A stretch of 64,000 bases of DNA from Pseudooceanicola antarcticus (GTDB taxonomy: Bacteria; Pseudomonadota; Alphaproteobacteria; Rhodobacterales; Rhodobacteraceae). Shown here one piece after another: positions 44,081 through 54,050 of the stretch. The notes beneath the pieces were generated by a model. It had not been told where the DNA came from and did not search any database. It saw only the letters and a list, made by a program, of their open reading frames with translations. Where the stretch lies: NCBI RefSeq assembly GCF_900215355.1, contig NZ_OBEA01000003.1, positions 496,001 to 560,000 on the forward strand, given 5' to 3'. A program made the position numbers and the translations under genes. Each line of letters begins with the position of its first letter. The first letter of the stretch is position 1.

Positions 44081-45037
44081 TCATGATGACGCATTCGCCC
44101 CCCATGGCAAGGGCAGGCTCAAACCGCCGCGGACAGGGGCGGGGCGTTTGGCGGCGATGCGGGTCACTTCGGCGTGAAGCGCGGCACCGCGCGGGCCGGT
44201 CAGCGCATGGTAAAGCGGGAAGGCCCCGGGGCGCAGGTAGCTGGACCAGTGGCAGATGCGCCGCTCGGGTCGGCCCAGAGCAAACCCCATGGCGGCAAGC
44301 CCTGCCAGGTGCTGCGGATCGTCCAGCCTCAGTTGCGGCAGCGCGGGATGGACCGCGCGGCCCAGCACCCGGTCGCCCGCACCCTTGCCGCCGACGAGCC
44401 CGGCCAGCAACAGGTCATAGAGCAGGTTCTCACGGCTCGTCACATGCAGCAACCGGGCGCTGCGCCCGGCGGGGCTGGCCCGCGCGGCCTCCAGGTGGCT
44501 GACGTGATCGGCCCCCGCCAGCAGCAGCACCTGGCCAAGTGCCGGGGCACCGAGCGCGGACAGCGCCGAGAGCAGCACCCGCGCACCCAGGGAATGGCCG
44601 ATCGCGTGGATCTCGCGCTGCGGGTCGATCTGGCGGATCAGGGTGATCACCTGCGCTAGCGCCCGTCCGGCCGCATCGGCCTGCCGATGGGCCTGCCAGA
44701 TCGAGCCGCGCGCCGGCCACCCGAAGGCCAGCCCCAGCCGGTCTGCCCCGATCCCGAGGCCACGCGGCCAGCTGACGGCCTTGCGGCAGGGATGGGCATC
44801 ATGATCCGACAGGATGTGGCTATGGGGGCAATGCACGGGGTCTCCGGGCTGGAAGCGGTAACCATGCACCATGATGATGACCGGGGCGGGCCTCGGGGAA
44901 GGGGAGGGGCCGCTGCCGCGGGGGGAGGGGAAGGCGCCGGACCGGGCGAGACCCCGCTCCAGTTCTGCCGCGACGGGCATCGTTTTCCCCTGCGCAAAAG
45001 GCTGGTCGCCGATTGCGTCGATCCTGATCAAGGCCAT
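44081..45037 (-). CDS. Alpha/beta hydrolase
   Basis: The 318-residue product shows the oxyanion segment IIMVHGYRFQPG (HGY at 58-60) and the nucleophile elbow GHSLG with Ser149, typical of lipase/esterase-like alpha/beta hydrolases. A Cys/His-rich insert (residues about 65-85) follows the HGY motif. No signal peptide is seen, so it is cytosolic. Substrate unknown. ATG at 45037 gives a natural start with AAAGGG upstream; its promoter region backs onto the metZ riboswitch. Confidence 0.75.
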   Translation of the reverse strand: MALIRIDAIGDQPFAQGKTMPVAAELERGLARSGAFPSPRGSGPSPSPRPAPVIIMVHGYRFQPGDPVHCPHSHILSDHDAHPCRKAVSWPRGLGIGADRLGLAFGWPARGSIWQAHRQADAAGRALAQVITLIRQIDPQREIHAIGHSLGARVLLSALSALGAPALGQVLLLAGADHVSHLEAARASPAGRSARLLHVTSRENLLYDLLLAGLVGGKGAGDRVLGRAVHPALPQLRLDDPQHLAGLAAMGFALGRPERRICHWSSYLRPGAFPLYHALTGPRGAALHAEVTRIAAKRPAPVRGGLSLPLPWGANASS

Positions 45038-45166
45038 GGTGACAGCCCTTTGCTCACCTCTGCGGGGATCGTGACATGACGGTGCAAAAGAGCCGTGAAT
45101 ACAGGGTAACAAGGCCGTGACGCGATCTGAATCTTGACCTGCAGGGCGACCGGGCGTAAGGCGGAA

Positions 45167-45222
45167 CCGTGGCGCTTTGTTACCGGATTGCGGGCCACGT
45201 TAAACATCCCGCTAAAGAGGTC
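45167..45222 (+). promoter_or_regulatory. SAM-II riboswitch (metA motif)
   Basis: The stem CGTGGC (45168-45173) pairs with GCCACG (45194-45199). The internal GCGGG (45190-45194) pairs in an H-type pseudoknot with CCCGC (45208-45212). The hallmark runs GTTAAA and GCTAAAGAGG are in the expected places. This is the SAM-II class of alphaproteobacteria, which binds S-adenosylmethionine and lowers expression of methionine genes when SAM is plentiful. It lies about 80 bases ahead of metZ, its expected target. Confidence 0.9.
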
Positions 45223-45231
45223 GAGTTAGGG

Positions 45232-45267
45232 AAGCCCCTTTCGCTTGACCGCGTCTGGGGCTTTTTT
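45232..45267 (+). terminator. Intrinsic terminator within the metZ leader
   Basis: AAGCCCC (45232-45238) pairs with GGGGCTT (45257-45263), ending in a run of six T (45262-45267). It lies ten bases beyond the riboswitch and about 36 bases before the metZ ATG, so it can act as the expression platform (attenuator). Confidence 0.82.
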
Positions 45268-45303
45268 GTTGGCCGCGCAGCCCCCGTGGCCGGGAGATGG
45301 AAG

Positions 45304-46485
45304 ATGACCGAAGAATTCAAACCCCGCACCAAGCTGGTTCATGGCGGCACTCGCCGCTCGCAGTACAACGAGGTCTCGGAAGCGATCTTCATGACGCAGG
45401 GCTTCGTCTACGACAGCGCCGAACAGGCCCAGGCCCGCTTCGAGGAGACCGGCCCGGACGAGTTTATCTACGCCCGCTACGGCAACCCCACGGTGGCCAT
45501 GTTCGAGGACCGGATCGCGCAGCTGGAAGGCGCCGAGGCGGCTTTTGCCACGGCCTCCGGCATGGCGGCGGTGAACAACGCTCTGATGGCCTCGCTCAAG
45601 GCGGGTGACCACGTGGTCGCGGCGCGGGCGCTCTTCGGCTCCTGCCTCTACATCCTGGAAAAGGTGCTGGTGCGCTACGGGGTCGAGCTGACCCTGGTCG
45701 ACGGCACCGACCTTGAGCAGTGGAAGGCGGCCATCCGCCCCGACACCGCGCTGGTCTTCTTCGAGAGCACCTCGAACCCGACGCTCGAGGTCATCGACAT
45801 CGCCGCGGTCTCGGAGATGGCCCATGCGGTCGGCGCGCTGGTGGTGGTCGACAATGTCTTTGCGACGCCGGTCTATTCCCGCTCCATCGAGCTGGGCGCC
45901 GACGTGGTGGTCTATTCCGCCACCAAGCATATCGACGGCCAGGGCCGGGCGCTCGGCGGCGTCGTGCTGGGCAGCAAGGAGTTCATCTCGGGGGATTTCT
46001 TCAACTACTCCAAGCACACCGGCGCGGCGCTGTCGCCGTTCAACGCCTGGCTGATGCTGAAGGGGCTGGAAACCATCGACCTGCGCGTGCGCGCCCAGAC
46101 CGAGGCGGCCGAGAAGATCGCCGAGGCCCTTCACGGCCACGAGAAACTGGCGCGGATGATCTACCCCGGCCATAGCTCTCATGCGCAGCACGACCTGGTG
46201 AAGCGGCAGACCGGCAAGGGCGGCACCGTGATCTCGATCGACCTGGCCGGCGGCCAGGAGGCGGCGTTCAACTTCCTCAACGCGGTCAATATCGGCGTGA
46301 TCTCGAACAACCTCGGCGATGCGAAGTCGATTCTCACCCACCCGGCGACGACAACTCACTCCAGCCTCACCGAAGAGCAGCGCCAGTCGCTGGGTATCAC
46401 CCGCGGGCTGGTGCGGATCTCTGTCGGGCTGGAAGATCCCGAGGATCTGGTCGCCGATTGGACCGCCGCGCTGGCCGGCGCATGA
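45304..46485 (+). CDS. metZ: O-succinylhomoserine sulfhydrylase
   Basis: The 393-residue PLP enzyme forms homocysteine from O-succinylhomoserine and sulfide in methionine synthesis. It has the Cys/Met-metabolism fold with YARYGNPTVAMFEDRIAQLEGAE, the PLP Lys K208 in SATKHIDGQG, and the C-terminal RISVGLEDPEDL. The SAM-II riboswitch upstream supports this assignment over cystathionine enzymes. ATG at 45304 is preceded by GGGAGATGG. A long in-frame extension to 45169 overlaps the riboswitch and is not coding. Confidence 0.93.
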   Translation: MTEEFKPRTKLVHGGTRRSQYNEVSEAIFMTQGFVYDSAEQAQARFEETGPDEFIYARYGNPTVAMFEDRIAQLEGAEAAFATASGMAAVNNALMASLKAGDHVVAARALFGSCLYILEKVLVRYGVELTLVDGTDLEQWKAAIRPDTALVFFESTSNPTLEVIDIAAVSEMAHAVGALVVVDNVFATPVYSRSIELGADVVVYSATKHIDGQGRALGGVVLGSKEFISGDFFNYSKHTGAALSPFNAWLMLKGLETIDLRVRAQTEAAEKIAEALHGHEKLARMIYPGHSSHAQHDLVKRQTGKGGTVISIDLAGGQEAAFNFLNAVNIGVISNNLGDAKSILTHPATTTHSSLTEEQRQSLGITRGLVRISVGLEDPEDLVADWTAALAGA

Positions 46486-46492
46486 GCCCAAC

Positions 46493-46527
46493 GGATACGG
46501 CGTTTCGCACCATTCGACGCCGTATCC
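46493..46527 (+). terminator. Perfect 11-base hairpin after metZ
   Basis: GGATACGGCGT and ACGCCGTATCC form a perfect stem around a 13-base loop, starting 8 bases after the metZ stop. The absence of a U-tract leaves termination uncertain. Confidence 0.6.
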
Positions 46528-46654
46528 AGCCGCCGGATTTCTTAATCACTGATTATCTTTAGTTGAGCGAGGTGCACGTTCAGATGGAAATCCGTGTCAA
46601 AGCCGACTAAGCTGTGGGCGTACCCATGAACGGGGCGACGTGGAGACTGTGGCG

Positions 46655-47749
46655 ATGAATGTCCACCCGAATGAGCTGAAGCCGAAGACTGACGAGGCGC
46701 GTGACGCGCTTGCCTTGTTGCGGGATTGGGCTGCCAAAGCCTCTGATTCCGAGATCGCGGCACTGGACCCCGCCATCGCGCGTCTTCTGCCTGGCCAGAC
46801 GGACTACCCGCAGCTGTCGGATGAGTATCCTGCTGATTTCAAAGCAGGTTCCAACTATCGCAGCACGATGCCGGATCTGCAGAACGGCCCGTCCAGCCTG
46901 ATTCGCGGTGCCCATGCCCGCATTCAGCACGTCGGTATCTCGAATTTCCGCCTGCCGATCAGCTTCCACAGCCGTGATGGCGGGGACCGCACTCTCGAAG
47001 CTTCGGTGACCGGCACGGTCAGCCTCGAAGCCGAGAAGAAGGGCATCAACATGTCCCGCATCATGCGGAGCTTCTACGGCCATTCCGAAAAGCGCTTCTC
47101 CTTTGAGGCGATCGAGGCTGCGCTTGAAGACTACAAGTCGGATCTCGGCAGCCTGGATGCGCGGATCATGATGCGCTTCTCCTACCCGGTGAAGCGCGAG
47201 AGCCTGCGCTCCGGCCTGGTGGGGTACCAGTATTACGACCTGGCGCTGGAAGTTGTCGAAGAGGGCGGAGAGCGCAAGCGCTTCATCCACCTCGACTATG
47301 TCTATTCCTCGACCTGCCCCTGTTCGCTGGAACTGTCCGAGCATGCCCGCCGCGAGCGTGGCCAACTGGCCACCCCGCATTCGCAGCGCTCGGTGGCGCG
47401 GATCTCGGTGCAGGAAGCGCCGGTGCCGGGGCAGTGCCTGTGGTTTGAAGACCTGATCGACATGGCCCGCCGCGCGGTGCCGACCGAGACCCAGGTCATG
47501 GTCAAGCGCGAAGATGAACAGGCGTTTGCAGAGCTTAACGCCGCCAATCCGATCTTCGTCGAAGATGCGGCGCGGCTCTTCTGTGAAGAGCTGGAAAACG
47601 ATCCCCGGATCGGTGACTTCCGCGTCGCGGCCAGCCACCAGGAAAGCCTGCATTCCCATGATGCCGTTTCGGTGCTGACCAAGGGCGAGACCTTCGCCAG
47701 CCACAGCCTGGACCCGCGTTTCTTCACCACCCTGCACAAGGTCGGCTGA
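46655..47749 (+). CDS. folE2: GTP cyclohydrolase FolE2 (type IB)
   Basis: The 364-residue enzyme carries out the first step of folate synthesis, GTP to dihydroneopterin triphosphate, with less strict need for zinc than FolE. Family segments HARIQHVGISNFRLPI, SRIMRSFYGHSE and the metal-site Cys region YSSTCPCSLELSEHA are intact. ATG at 46655 has GGAG at suitable spacing; an in-frame GTG at 46640 overlaps that site. FolE2 is often under the zinc regulator Zur, but I see no convincing Zur box upstream. Confidence 0.94.
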   Translation: MNVHPNELKPKTDEARDALALLRDWAAKASDSEIAALDPAIARLLPGQTDYPQLSDEYPADFKAGSNYRSTMPDLQNGPSSLIRGAHARIQHVGISNFRLPISFHSRDGGDRTLEASVTGTVSLEAEKKGINMSRIMRSFYGHSEKRFSFEAIEAALEDYKSDLGSLDARIMMRFSYPVKRESLRSGLVGYQYYDLALEVVEEGGERKRFIHLDYVYSSTCPCSLELSEHARRERGQLATPHSQRSVARISVQEAPVPGQCLWFEDLIDMARRAVPTETQVMVKREDEQAFAELNAANPIFVEDAARLFCEELENDPRIGDFRVAASHQESLHSHDAVSVLTKGETFASHSLDPRFFTTLHKVG

Positions 47750-47806
47750 TCGCTGCACCAAAGGTTGCCCAATCCTTGGGCGCTTTGGCGTGTTATGCGG
47801 CAGGCT

Positions 47807-47836
47807 TTGGCTTGGCCATTTGAATAGGCTTACACT
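47807..47836 (+). promoter_or_regulatory. Possible sigma-70 promoter of urease operon
   Basis: TTGGCT at 47807-47812 and TACACT at 47831-47836 are 18 bases apart, in the spacer between folE2 and ureD. Both match the housekeeping consensus moderately. Nitrogen control would be expected for urease, but no NtrC or sigma-54 site was recognised. Confidence 0.4.
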
Positions 47837-47923
47837 CGGGTCACCGCTTGTTAATCTGCCTGTCGACTGGAGGGACATGCTATCAACGCCGAGGTTAAGG
47901 ACCTGCGCCCGGAGGAGGGCCCT

Positions 47924-48721
47924 GTGGCACAGCGCCAGCCGCGTTCGCGCGGGGTCTTGCGTGTTTCCGCCCGCCCCGGTGCCAGGATCGGCCGGCTGCA
48001 CCAGGCGGGGTCGCTCAAGGCGCTTTTCCCGGCGTCCCGACATGGCATCCTCAACGCTGTTTTCCTCAATACCTCCGGCGGCGTAACCGGCGGTGACCGC
48101 TTCCGCATCGAGGCCGAGGCCGAGGCGGGCGCGGCGCTCATGGTCACCTCGCAGGCGGCCGAGCGGCTGTACCGCGCCCAGCCGGACGAGACCGGGCGCA
48201 TGTCCATCGACCTGAGTGTCCGCGAGGGCGCGAGGCTGGACTGGCTGCCGCAGGAAACCATACTCTTCGATGGCGCAAGGGTGGCGCGGGAGTTCCGCGT
48301 CGACCTGGCCGCAGACGCCCGTTTCCTGGCCGTGGAGCCCCTCGTGGCGGGGCGGCTGGCCATGGGCGAATTTGTGAATTCCGGTACGCTGAGCGATAGC
48401 TGGCGCGTTTCGCGCGCAGGTAAATTGACTTTCGCTGACAATTTCCGCCTTTCCGGCGATATCGACGCGCAGCTGGCGAAATCCGGTGTGGCCGGGGGCT
48501 GTCGCGCCCTGGCCTCGGTGATCTTTGCCGCTCCCGGTGCCGAGGCGATGCTCGGACCGCTGCGCGAGGCGCTTGGCCCGCTGGGCGGCGCCAGCCTGGT
48601 GTCGGAAGACCTTCTCTTTGCCCGCATCCTCGCCGAGGATGGCTACGGGCTGCGCCGGCGACTCATCCCGGCGCTGACCCTGCTTTCGGGGCAGGACATT
48701 CCAAGGACGTGGACGCTTTAA
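47924..48721 (+). CDS. ureD: Urease accessory protein UreD
   Basis: The 265-residue product is the chaperone that binds apo-urease first and forms the platform for UreF and UreG in nickel delivery. Family segments LNTSGGVTGGDRF, TSQAAERLYRA, LDWLPQETILFDGA and FADNFRLSGD are present. The start is GTG at 47924 with GGAGGAGGG upstream. In-frame sequence continues upstream without ATG, so the N-terminus could be a little longer. First gene of the urease operon. Confidence 0.92.
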   Translation: MAQRQPRSRGVLRVSARPGARIGRLHQAGSLKALFPASRHGILNAVFLNTSGGVTGGDRFRIEAEAEAGAALMVTSQAAERLYRAQPDETGRMSIDLSVREGARLDWLPQETILFDGARVAREFRVDLAADARFLAVEPLVAGRLAMGEFVNSGTLSDSWRVSRAGKLTFADNFRLSGDIDAQLAKSGVAGGCRALASVIFAAPGAEAMLGPLREALGPLGGASLVSEDLLFARILAEDGYGLRRRLIPALTLLSGQDIPRTWTL

Positions 48722-48724
48722 GAC

Positions 48725-49027
48725 ATGCAGCTAACCCCTCGTGAAAAAGACAAACTCCTGATCGCCATGGCCGCTGAAGTGGCGCGCAAGCGCTTGGCCC
48801 GCGGCGTCAAGCTGAACTACCCCGAGGCGATCGCGCTGATCACCGACGCGGTGGTCGAGGGCGCCCGCGACGGTCGCTCGGTGGCTGACATGATGGAGGC
48901 CGGAGCCCAGGTCATCACGGCCGAACAATGCATGGAGGGCGTGCCCGAGATGATCCACGAGGTCCAGGTCGAAGCCACCTTCCCGGATGGCACCAAGCTG
49001 GTCACTGTCCACAACCCGATCCGTTAA
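48725..49027 (+). CDS. ureA: Urease gamma subunit
   Basis: The 100-residue product is the smallest structural subunit of nickel urease. It is collinear with known UreA ([69 protein letters not shown]). It begins three bases after the ureD stop, indicating coupled translation. Confidence 0.97.
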   Translation: MQLTPREKDKLLIAMAAEVARKRLARGVKLNYPEAIALITDAVVEGARDGRSVADMMEAGAQVITAEQCMEGVPEMIHEVQVEATFPDGTKLVTVHNPIR

Positions 49028-49057
49028 ACCAACGCTTCAAGAAAGGGACGCAAGCAA

Positions 49058-49168
49058 ATGAGCTTTCTCGACAAACTGCTGGCCCTCTTCGGACCCAAGG
49101 CGCAGCCTGCGCCGATCCCCGTGCGCGCGGCCCCGCCCCGTCGCGCCCCCTGGGAGGCCCGCCGATGA
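49058..49168 (+). CDS. Small ORF between ureA and ureB, 36 residues
   Basis: An open frame of 36 codons starts with ATG at 49058, has GAAAGGG about ten bases upstream, and ends in a TGA that overlaps the ureB start by four bases (ATGA). The product starts [15 protein letters not shown], a short amphipathic helix, and ends in a Pro/Arg-rich tail. The good ribosome binding site and exact overlap argue that it is translated and couples ureB translation. No family is recognised. It could be a membrane-touching or regulatory peptide, or serve only as a translational link. Confidence 0.6.
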   Translation: MSFLDKLLALFGPKAQPAPIPVRAAPPRRAPWEARR

Positions 49169-49470
49169 TCCCCGGAGAAGTCTTCCCCGCCGAGGGCAGC
49201 CTTGAGCTGAACTCGGGCAGCGAGTCGATCTCGCTGATGGTGGCCAATACCGGCGACCGCCCGGTGCAGGTCGGCAGCCACTACCATTTCGCCGAGGCCA
49301 ACGAGGCGCTGGACTTCGACCGCGCAACGGCCATGGGCATGCGCCTGGACATCGCCGCCGGCACCGCCGTGCGTTTCGAGCCGGGCCAGCGCCGCGACGT
49401 GCAGCTGATCCCGATCGGCGGCGCCCGCGAGATCTATGGTTTCAATCAGAAGGTCATGGGGACGCTGTGA
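49165..49470 (+). CDS. ureB: Urease beta subunit
   Basis: The 101-residue structural subunit is collinear with UreB ([51 protein letters not shown]). In many bacteria UreB directly follows UreA and precedes UreC. Here a small ORF precedes it with a four-base overlap, and another inserted gene separates it from ureC. Confidence 0.97.
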   Translation: MIPGEVFPAEGSLELNSGSESISLMVANTGDRPVQVGSHYHFAEANEALDFDRATAMGMRLDIAAGTAVRFEPGQRRDVQLIPIGGAREIYGFNQKVMGTL

Positions 49471-49561
49471 CCAGAGGCGGAGGGGCGCAGAGCCGCCCCC
49501 CGCGAGGCAGGCAAAGGCGGCCTTCGGGCGCAGGTGACATGAACGAGAAAGGGAAGACCCG

Positions 49562-50302
49562 ATGATGGACACGACCCAGATCATGATCCGCCAGGCCAGC
49601 TTCATTCAAAGCCTGGCCTTCGGCGCCGCGCGGCTGACGGAGTGGCAGATGCGTTTCAGCCATGCGCTGGTGCATTCGCTCTGGCAGGAGGCCGGAGAGC
49701 TCGCGCCGGCACCCAAGCCCACCCCGGCGGCGCCGAAAGCGCCTGCGAAGACCGCCAGGAAGGTGGCGGAACCTGCCGCGAAGCCTGCGCCTGCCGCCAA
49801 GACCGCAGAGCCTGTTGCAAAGCCCGCGCCTGTCGCAAAGCCCGAGCCTGTCGCCAAGACGGCAGAGCCCGCCCCGAAGCCTGCGCCAGTCGCAAAGGCA
49901 GCGGAGCCCGCCCCGAAGCCCGAACCCGCTGCCAAGGCCGCGGAGCCCGCCGCGAAGCCCGAGCCCACGGCCAAGACCGCAGAGCCTGCCCCGAAGCCCG
50001 CGCCGGTTGCGAAGGCGGCAGAGCCCGCGCCCGCGGCCAACAAGCCAGCGCCTGCCAAGCGGGCCAGGACGAAGCCCGCTGCCAGGAAGGCCGCGCCCGC
50101 TGCCAAAACGGCACCCGAGACGCCCGCCAAGGCGCCCGCCAAGGCTCCGGCCAGACGCAGCGCCTCGAAGCCCAAGCGCGCGCGCAAGGTTGCGGCAAAG
50201 CCCAGTGAACCCCCGGCTGCGACAGCGGCAAGCCCGGCCAAGCGGCCGCGCAAGCCCTCGCCGCCGCCCGCGATGCCCGAAAAGCCCGAGGACAAGAGCT
50301 GA
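49562..50302 (+). CDS. Ala/Lys/Pro-repeat protein inserted in the urease operon
   Basis: The 246-residue product has a 44-residue N-terminal helix-forming part (IMIRQASFIQSLAFGAARLTEW) followed by about 120 residues of repeats built from AEPAPKPAPVAK-like units and a very basic C-terminus (RARTKPAARKAAPAAK). It resembles histone H1-like and PHA-granule regulator tails, so DNA or polyanion binding is possible. The N-terminal helix has a phasin-like hydrophobic pattern, which is inference. It lies between ureB and ureC, on the same strand, with GAAAGGGAAG ahead of ATG 49562. A link to urease is suggested only by position. Confidence 0.75.
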   Translation: MMDTTQIMIRQASFIQSLAFGAARLTEWQMRFSHALVHSLWQEAGELAPAPKPTPAAPKAPAKTARKVAEPAAKPAPAAKTAEPVAKPAPVAKPEPVAKTAEPAPKPAPVAKAAEPAPKPEPAAKAAEPAAKPEPTAKTAEPAPKPAPVAKAAEPAPAANKPAPAKRARTKPAARKAAPAAKTAPETPAKAPAKAPARRSASKPKRARKVAAKPSEPPAATAASPAKRPRKPSPPPAMPEKPEDKS

Positions 50303-50338
50303 CGCTCGTCCCCTCTCCGCCCAAGTCAGGAGCCCAGA

Positions 50339-52086
<1,748 letters not shown>

Positions 52087-52087
<1 letters not shown>

Positions 52088-52704
52088 TGCGACCCCTCCT
52101 GATCCTTGCGGTGCTGCTGCTGCCCACCGGGGTGGCGGCCCGCTGCCCCGTCTCCGACGATATCTCCAGGGGCATCGTCTATATCTCGACCCTCGGAGAG
52201 GAAGAGGCGATCCAGGTCGCCATGGGCACCTCTTCTTTCCTGTCGAGCTATTTCGAGCTGGGCGAATACGGGCTGACCAAGCAGTACCTGCTGATCAAGG
52301 GGGCCTATCCGCTGTCGCTGACCTCGGTGATGACCGAGGAGGCGCTGACGATCTCCTATCACTACCCGGTGCCTCAGACGGGCTTTCCCGAGCCCGCGCC
52401 GGGCGTGAACTGGCAGATCGAGGCGGTGGTGGCGCAGGGGGATGTCTCTCTGGTCGAGACCCACAGCTATACCTTCGGCACAGAGCGCGAGCGCCGGATC
52501 GGCGATTGCAGCTACCTGGTGGTGCCCTACGACATCGAAACCTCCTCCGAGGTCTATGGCACCCAGGTGCTGCCGATGTTCTACATCCCGGTGCTCGGCG
52601 TCAGCTTCCCCGATTCCTCTCGCGAGTCGGGCGTGGGCGAGGGGGTGGCGTTCTCGGAGCGCATGACCACCTACCCGGACCTGCTGGCGGAATGGGGGAA
52701 CTGA
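52087..52704 (+). CDS. Hypothetical secreted protein in urease operon
   Basis: The 205-residue product has a signal peptide (MRPLLILAVLLLPTGVAA). The mature part is rich in beta-type residues with two Cys (ARCPVSDD, GDCSYLVV). The ATG shares the A of the ureC stop codon, so it is translated with ureC. A periplasmic product would be an unusual partner for cytosolic urease. Function unknown. Confidence 0.75.
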
Positions 52705-52991
52705 GGCGATGTCTTTGACAAGTCTTGTGATCACAAAGTCGTCCGCACGGCGATTTAAGCCTTGCAGCGCAGGGGAATGGGGCTCTCGGGTCCTGCCGCA
52801 GCGCAGCAAGTTTCGGCAAAAAGCTATGCGCTCTGCGCAAGGGGGCTCTGCATGGACCTTGAAAACAACGCTTTCTGCGTTGCAGCAGGCGCATGGCGGT
52901 AATGAAGGATTGAAAATGGTAAGGGTGCACATGCTGACCTATTGTCAATGTCAAGCAACGCAAACAACAACACACGAGTATGAGGTTTCTC

Positions 52992-53213
52992 ATGGCTTCC
53001 GTTACCAGCAACATTCCCGCCGCCGGCTTCTCGGCAAAGTTCTCTGCCCTGATGGCCTCCATCTCGGCCGGCCTGGTGGCCTACATGGAGCGCCGCACCC
53101 GCTCCGAGCAGATCGCAGCCCTGCAGTCCAAGTCGGACGCCGAGCTGGCCAAGCTGGGCATCTCCCGCGAAGAGATCCCGGCCTACGTTTTCCGCGACCT
53201 GTTCTACGTCTGA
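52992..53213 (+). CDS. DUF1127-like small protein
   Basis: The 73-residue basic product ends in a motif like that of YjiS/DUF1127 proteins (RSEQIAALQSKSDAELAKLGISREEIPAYVFRDLF). The larger YjiS-type proteins act in RNA handling and phosphate or stress responses in alphaproteobacteria; here only the small form exists. ATG at 52992 has GAGG upstream; an ATG at 52980 would add four residues with a poorer site. It sits between ureC and ureE and may have its own promoter in the 287-base spacer before it. Confidence 0.8.
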   Translation: MASVTSNIPAAGFSAKFSALMASISAGLVAYMERRTRSEQIAALQSKSDAELAKLGISREEIPAYVFRDLFYV

Positions 53214-53300
53214 CCCCCACGCGATCCGGAGACGCGCAAGCGGCTCCGGCGCGGGGCAGGGCGGCTGAACGGGAATGTTCCACGGTAGCCGAGGTGTGCC

Positions 53301-54050
53301 ATGTCTGAGCGCACCCAAGTGACGAGAGCCCTTTCAGCCCTCAGATCCCACGAGCTGGGTGACGGCGAGATCGCCGACACCGTGACGCTCGACTACGATG
53401 CGCGTTTCTTCCGCCGGAAGGGTCTTCAGACCGACGGCGGCGCGCGCATTCTGGCCGATCTTGCACAGACCATCTCGCTGGACGAGGGCGATGCCCTGCA
53501 GCTTGAGGACGGACGCCTGATCGGCATCCGCGCGGCCCCCGAACCACTTCTGAAGGTGACGGGGCCCGACCTGCCGCGCCTGGCCTGGCATATCGGCAAC
53601 CGCCATACCCCCTGCCAGATCGAGGCCGCGGCGCTCTTCATCCGCACCGACAAGGTCATCGCCGAGATGCTGCGTCACCTCGGCGCGGGTGTGGAAGAGG
53701 TGACCGCGCCCTTCCTGCCCGAAGGCGGAGCCTATGGCCACGGGCGCACCCATTCCCATGAACACGGCGCGACGCTGCACGATGGCTCGGGCCATGCGCA
53801 CAGCCATTCCCATGATCATTCGCACGATCATGGCCACGCGCATTCGCACGATCACGGTCACGCGCATTCGCACGATCACACCCATGACCACGGGCATTCG
53901 CACGGTCATGGGCATTCCCACGATCATTCCCATGGGCATTCCCACGGCCATCTGCATCACCATTCCTCCCACGACGATGCCAGCGCGCGCGCCGAGGATA
54001 CTGACGATGGTGCGCCGAAGGCCCCGACCGATGAGCGGCGCGACCCGTGA
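53301..54050 (+). CDS. ureE: Urease accessory protein UreE with long His-rich tail
   Basis: The 249-residue nickel chaperone has the two UreE domains (about 1-145, with VTLDYDARFFRRKG and LAWHIGNRHTPCQ). A C-terminal tail of about 80 residues holds roughly three dozen His in HSHDHGHAHSHDH-like repeats. The tail should store or bind many nickel ions. The family usually has a short or medium His stretch, so this is at the long end. The stop overlaps ureF (GTGA). Confidence 0.93.
   Translation: MSERTQVTRALSALRSHELGDGEIADTVTLDYDARFFRRKGLQTDGGARILADLAQTISLDEGDALQLEDGRLIGIRAAPEPLLKVTGPDLPRLAWHIGNRHTPCQIEAAALFIRTDKVIAEMLRHLGAGVEEVTAPFLPEGGAYGHGRTHSHEHGATLHDGSGHAHSHSHDHSHDHGHAHSHDHGHAHSHDHTHDHGHSHGHGHSHDHSHGHSHGHLHHHSSHDDASARAEDTDDGAPKAPTDERRDP

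Noticed and set aside
45169-45303. N-terminal extension of metZ
   Set aside because: The open frame overlaps the SAM-II riboswitch and the leader terminator; the ATG at 45304 gives the family N-terminus.
49539-49565. Eight-residue open frame overlapping the start of the Ala/Lys/Pro-repeat gene
   Set aside because: It merely contains that gene's ribosome binding site (GAAAGGGAAG); no separate start signal, likely chance.
53740-53960. Repeated DNA in ureE that could look like a CRISPR array
   Set aside because: Short imperfect repeats encode the His-rich tail in frame; there are no spacers of constant length.
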